Shown piece after piece: positions 5,959 to 6,176 of a DNA stretch of 6,176 nt. The position numbers and the translations under genes were made by a program. The DNA comes from CBFGRU01 sp965651255 (lineage in GTDB: Bacteria; Planctomycetota; Phycisphaerae; Phycisphaerales; SM1A02): NCBI GenBank assembly GCA_965651255.1, contig CBFGRU010000195.1, positions 1 to 6,176 of the forward strand, in the 5' to 3' direction. Each line of letters opens with the position of its first letter. Position 1 is the stretch's first letter. Below the pieces are notes generated by a model, which did not search any database, was not told the DNA's origin, and saw nothing but the letters and a program-made list of their open reading frames with translations.

Positions 5959-5997
5959 AAAAAAGAAACAGGCCCTCGACATGATCGAGGGCCTGTT
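5959..5997 (-). terminator. Strong rho-independent terminator (minus strand)
   Basis: A perfect 13-bp stem pairs AACAGGCCCTCGA (5967-5979) with 5985-5997 around a 5-base loop. On the minus strand the stem is followed by TTTCTTTTTT (complement of 5959-5968), the U-tract of an intrinsic terminator. It lies 82 bases beyond the stop codon of the PEP-CTERM-like gene. On the plus strand no T-run follows, so it is mainly one-directional. Confidence 0.9.
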
Positions 5998-6079
5998 GTG
6001 CTTCTTGAAGCGTCTGTCTGGGTGTCGTTCAGGGAATCAGATTCGGTTCGGGGAATCGTTGATTCGCAGGAGAACGATC

Positions 6080-6176
6080 TCAGGCAGTGGCCTTGTTGCG
6101 GCGGCGACGGAGCACTGCCACACCAAGCAGACCGGCAAGGCCGAGGCCATAGGCCGGCGGAACGGGGACGACGACA
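6080..6176 (-). CDS. C-terminus of a PEP-CTERM-like sorted protein (partial)
   Basis: Only the last 31 codons are in the window; the 5' part lies beyond the right edge. The tail has the three parts of a PEP-CTERM-type sorting signal: a Pro-containing motif (V-P-V-P-P-A-Y), a hydrophobic Gly/Leu/Ala transmembrane stretch (G-L-G-L-A-G-L-L-G-V-A-V-L), and a basic cluster of four arginines before N-K-A-T-A and the stop. Such tails direct exported proteins to exosortase/PEP-CTERM processing at the membrane, often for surface or exopolysaccharide-associated proteins. The usual Pro-Glu-Pro is not present in exact form: the Glu position holds Val or Pro. The function of the missing ectodomain cannot be seen. 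An 82-base 3' stretch leads to the intrinsic terminator. Confidence 0.75.
   Translation of the reverse strand, partial: VVVPVPPAYGLGLAGLLGVAVLRRRRNKATA

Overview
The window looks like ordinary chromosomal DNA of a GC-rich planctomycete, most likely of the Phycisphaerae type. The evidence is a lipoprotein with a seven-unit WDG-type propeller, a PEP-CTERM-like tail at the right edge, a small BFD-like iron-sulfur protein, a stand-alone relative of the LigD phosphoesterase domain, and a long RdgC-like protein. This placement comes from the protein styles only; there is no rRNA or other marker gene. I see no tRNA, rRNA, CRISPR array, transposase, integrase or phage gene.

Layout. (1) 43-1227 (+): secreted lipoprotein with a seven-bladed beta-propeller. 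(2) 1228-1348: convergent gap holding two small dyads and no classical terminator. (3) 4324-1349 (-): a probable three-gene operon, read as TPR lipoprotein, then an ArsR-type HTH fused to a SAM-dependent methyltransferase fold (SahR-like architecture), then an RdgC-like recombination-associated protein. (4) 4325-4457: divergent promoter region. (5) 4458-5817 (+): three small same-direction genes encoding a LigD phosphoesterase-like protein, a Pro-rich protein with a compact C-terminal domain, and a BFD-like [2Fe-2S] protein. (6) 5818-6079: mostly non-coding, containing a strong rho-independent terminator that serves the minus-strand gene entering from the right. (7) 6080-6176 (-): the last 31 residues of a protein with a PEP-CTERM-like sorting tail.

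How the genes work together. The minus-strand operon links a cell-envelope TPR protein, a probable SAM/SAH-sensing regulator and a DNA-binding recombination factor. No shared pathway is obvious, and the operon may reflect only co-transcription. The plus-strand trio is also functionally mixed. I found no convincing new multi-gene system. The points most worth a second look are the degenerate phosphoesterase-like protein, the ArsR-methyltransferase fusion away from SAM-cycle genes, the uncharacterised C-terminal domain at 4969-5475, and the variant PEP-CTERM tail.
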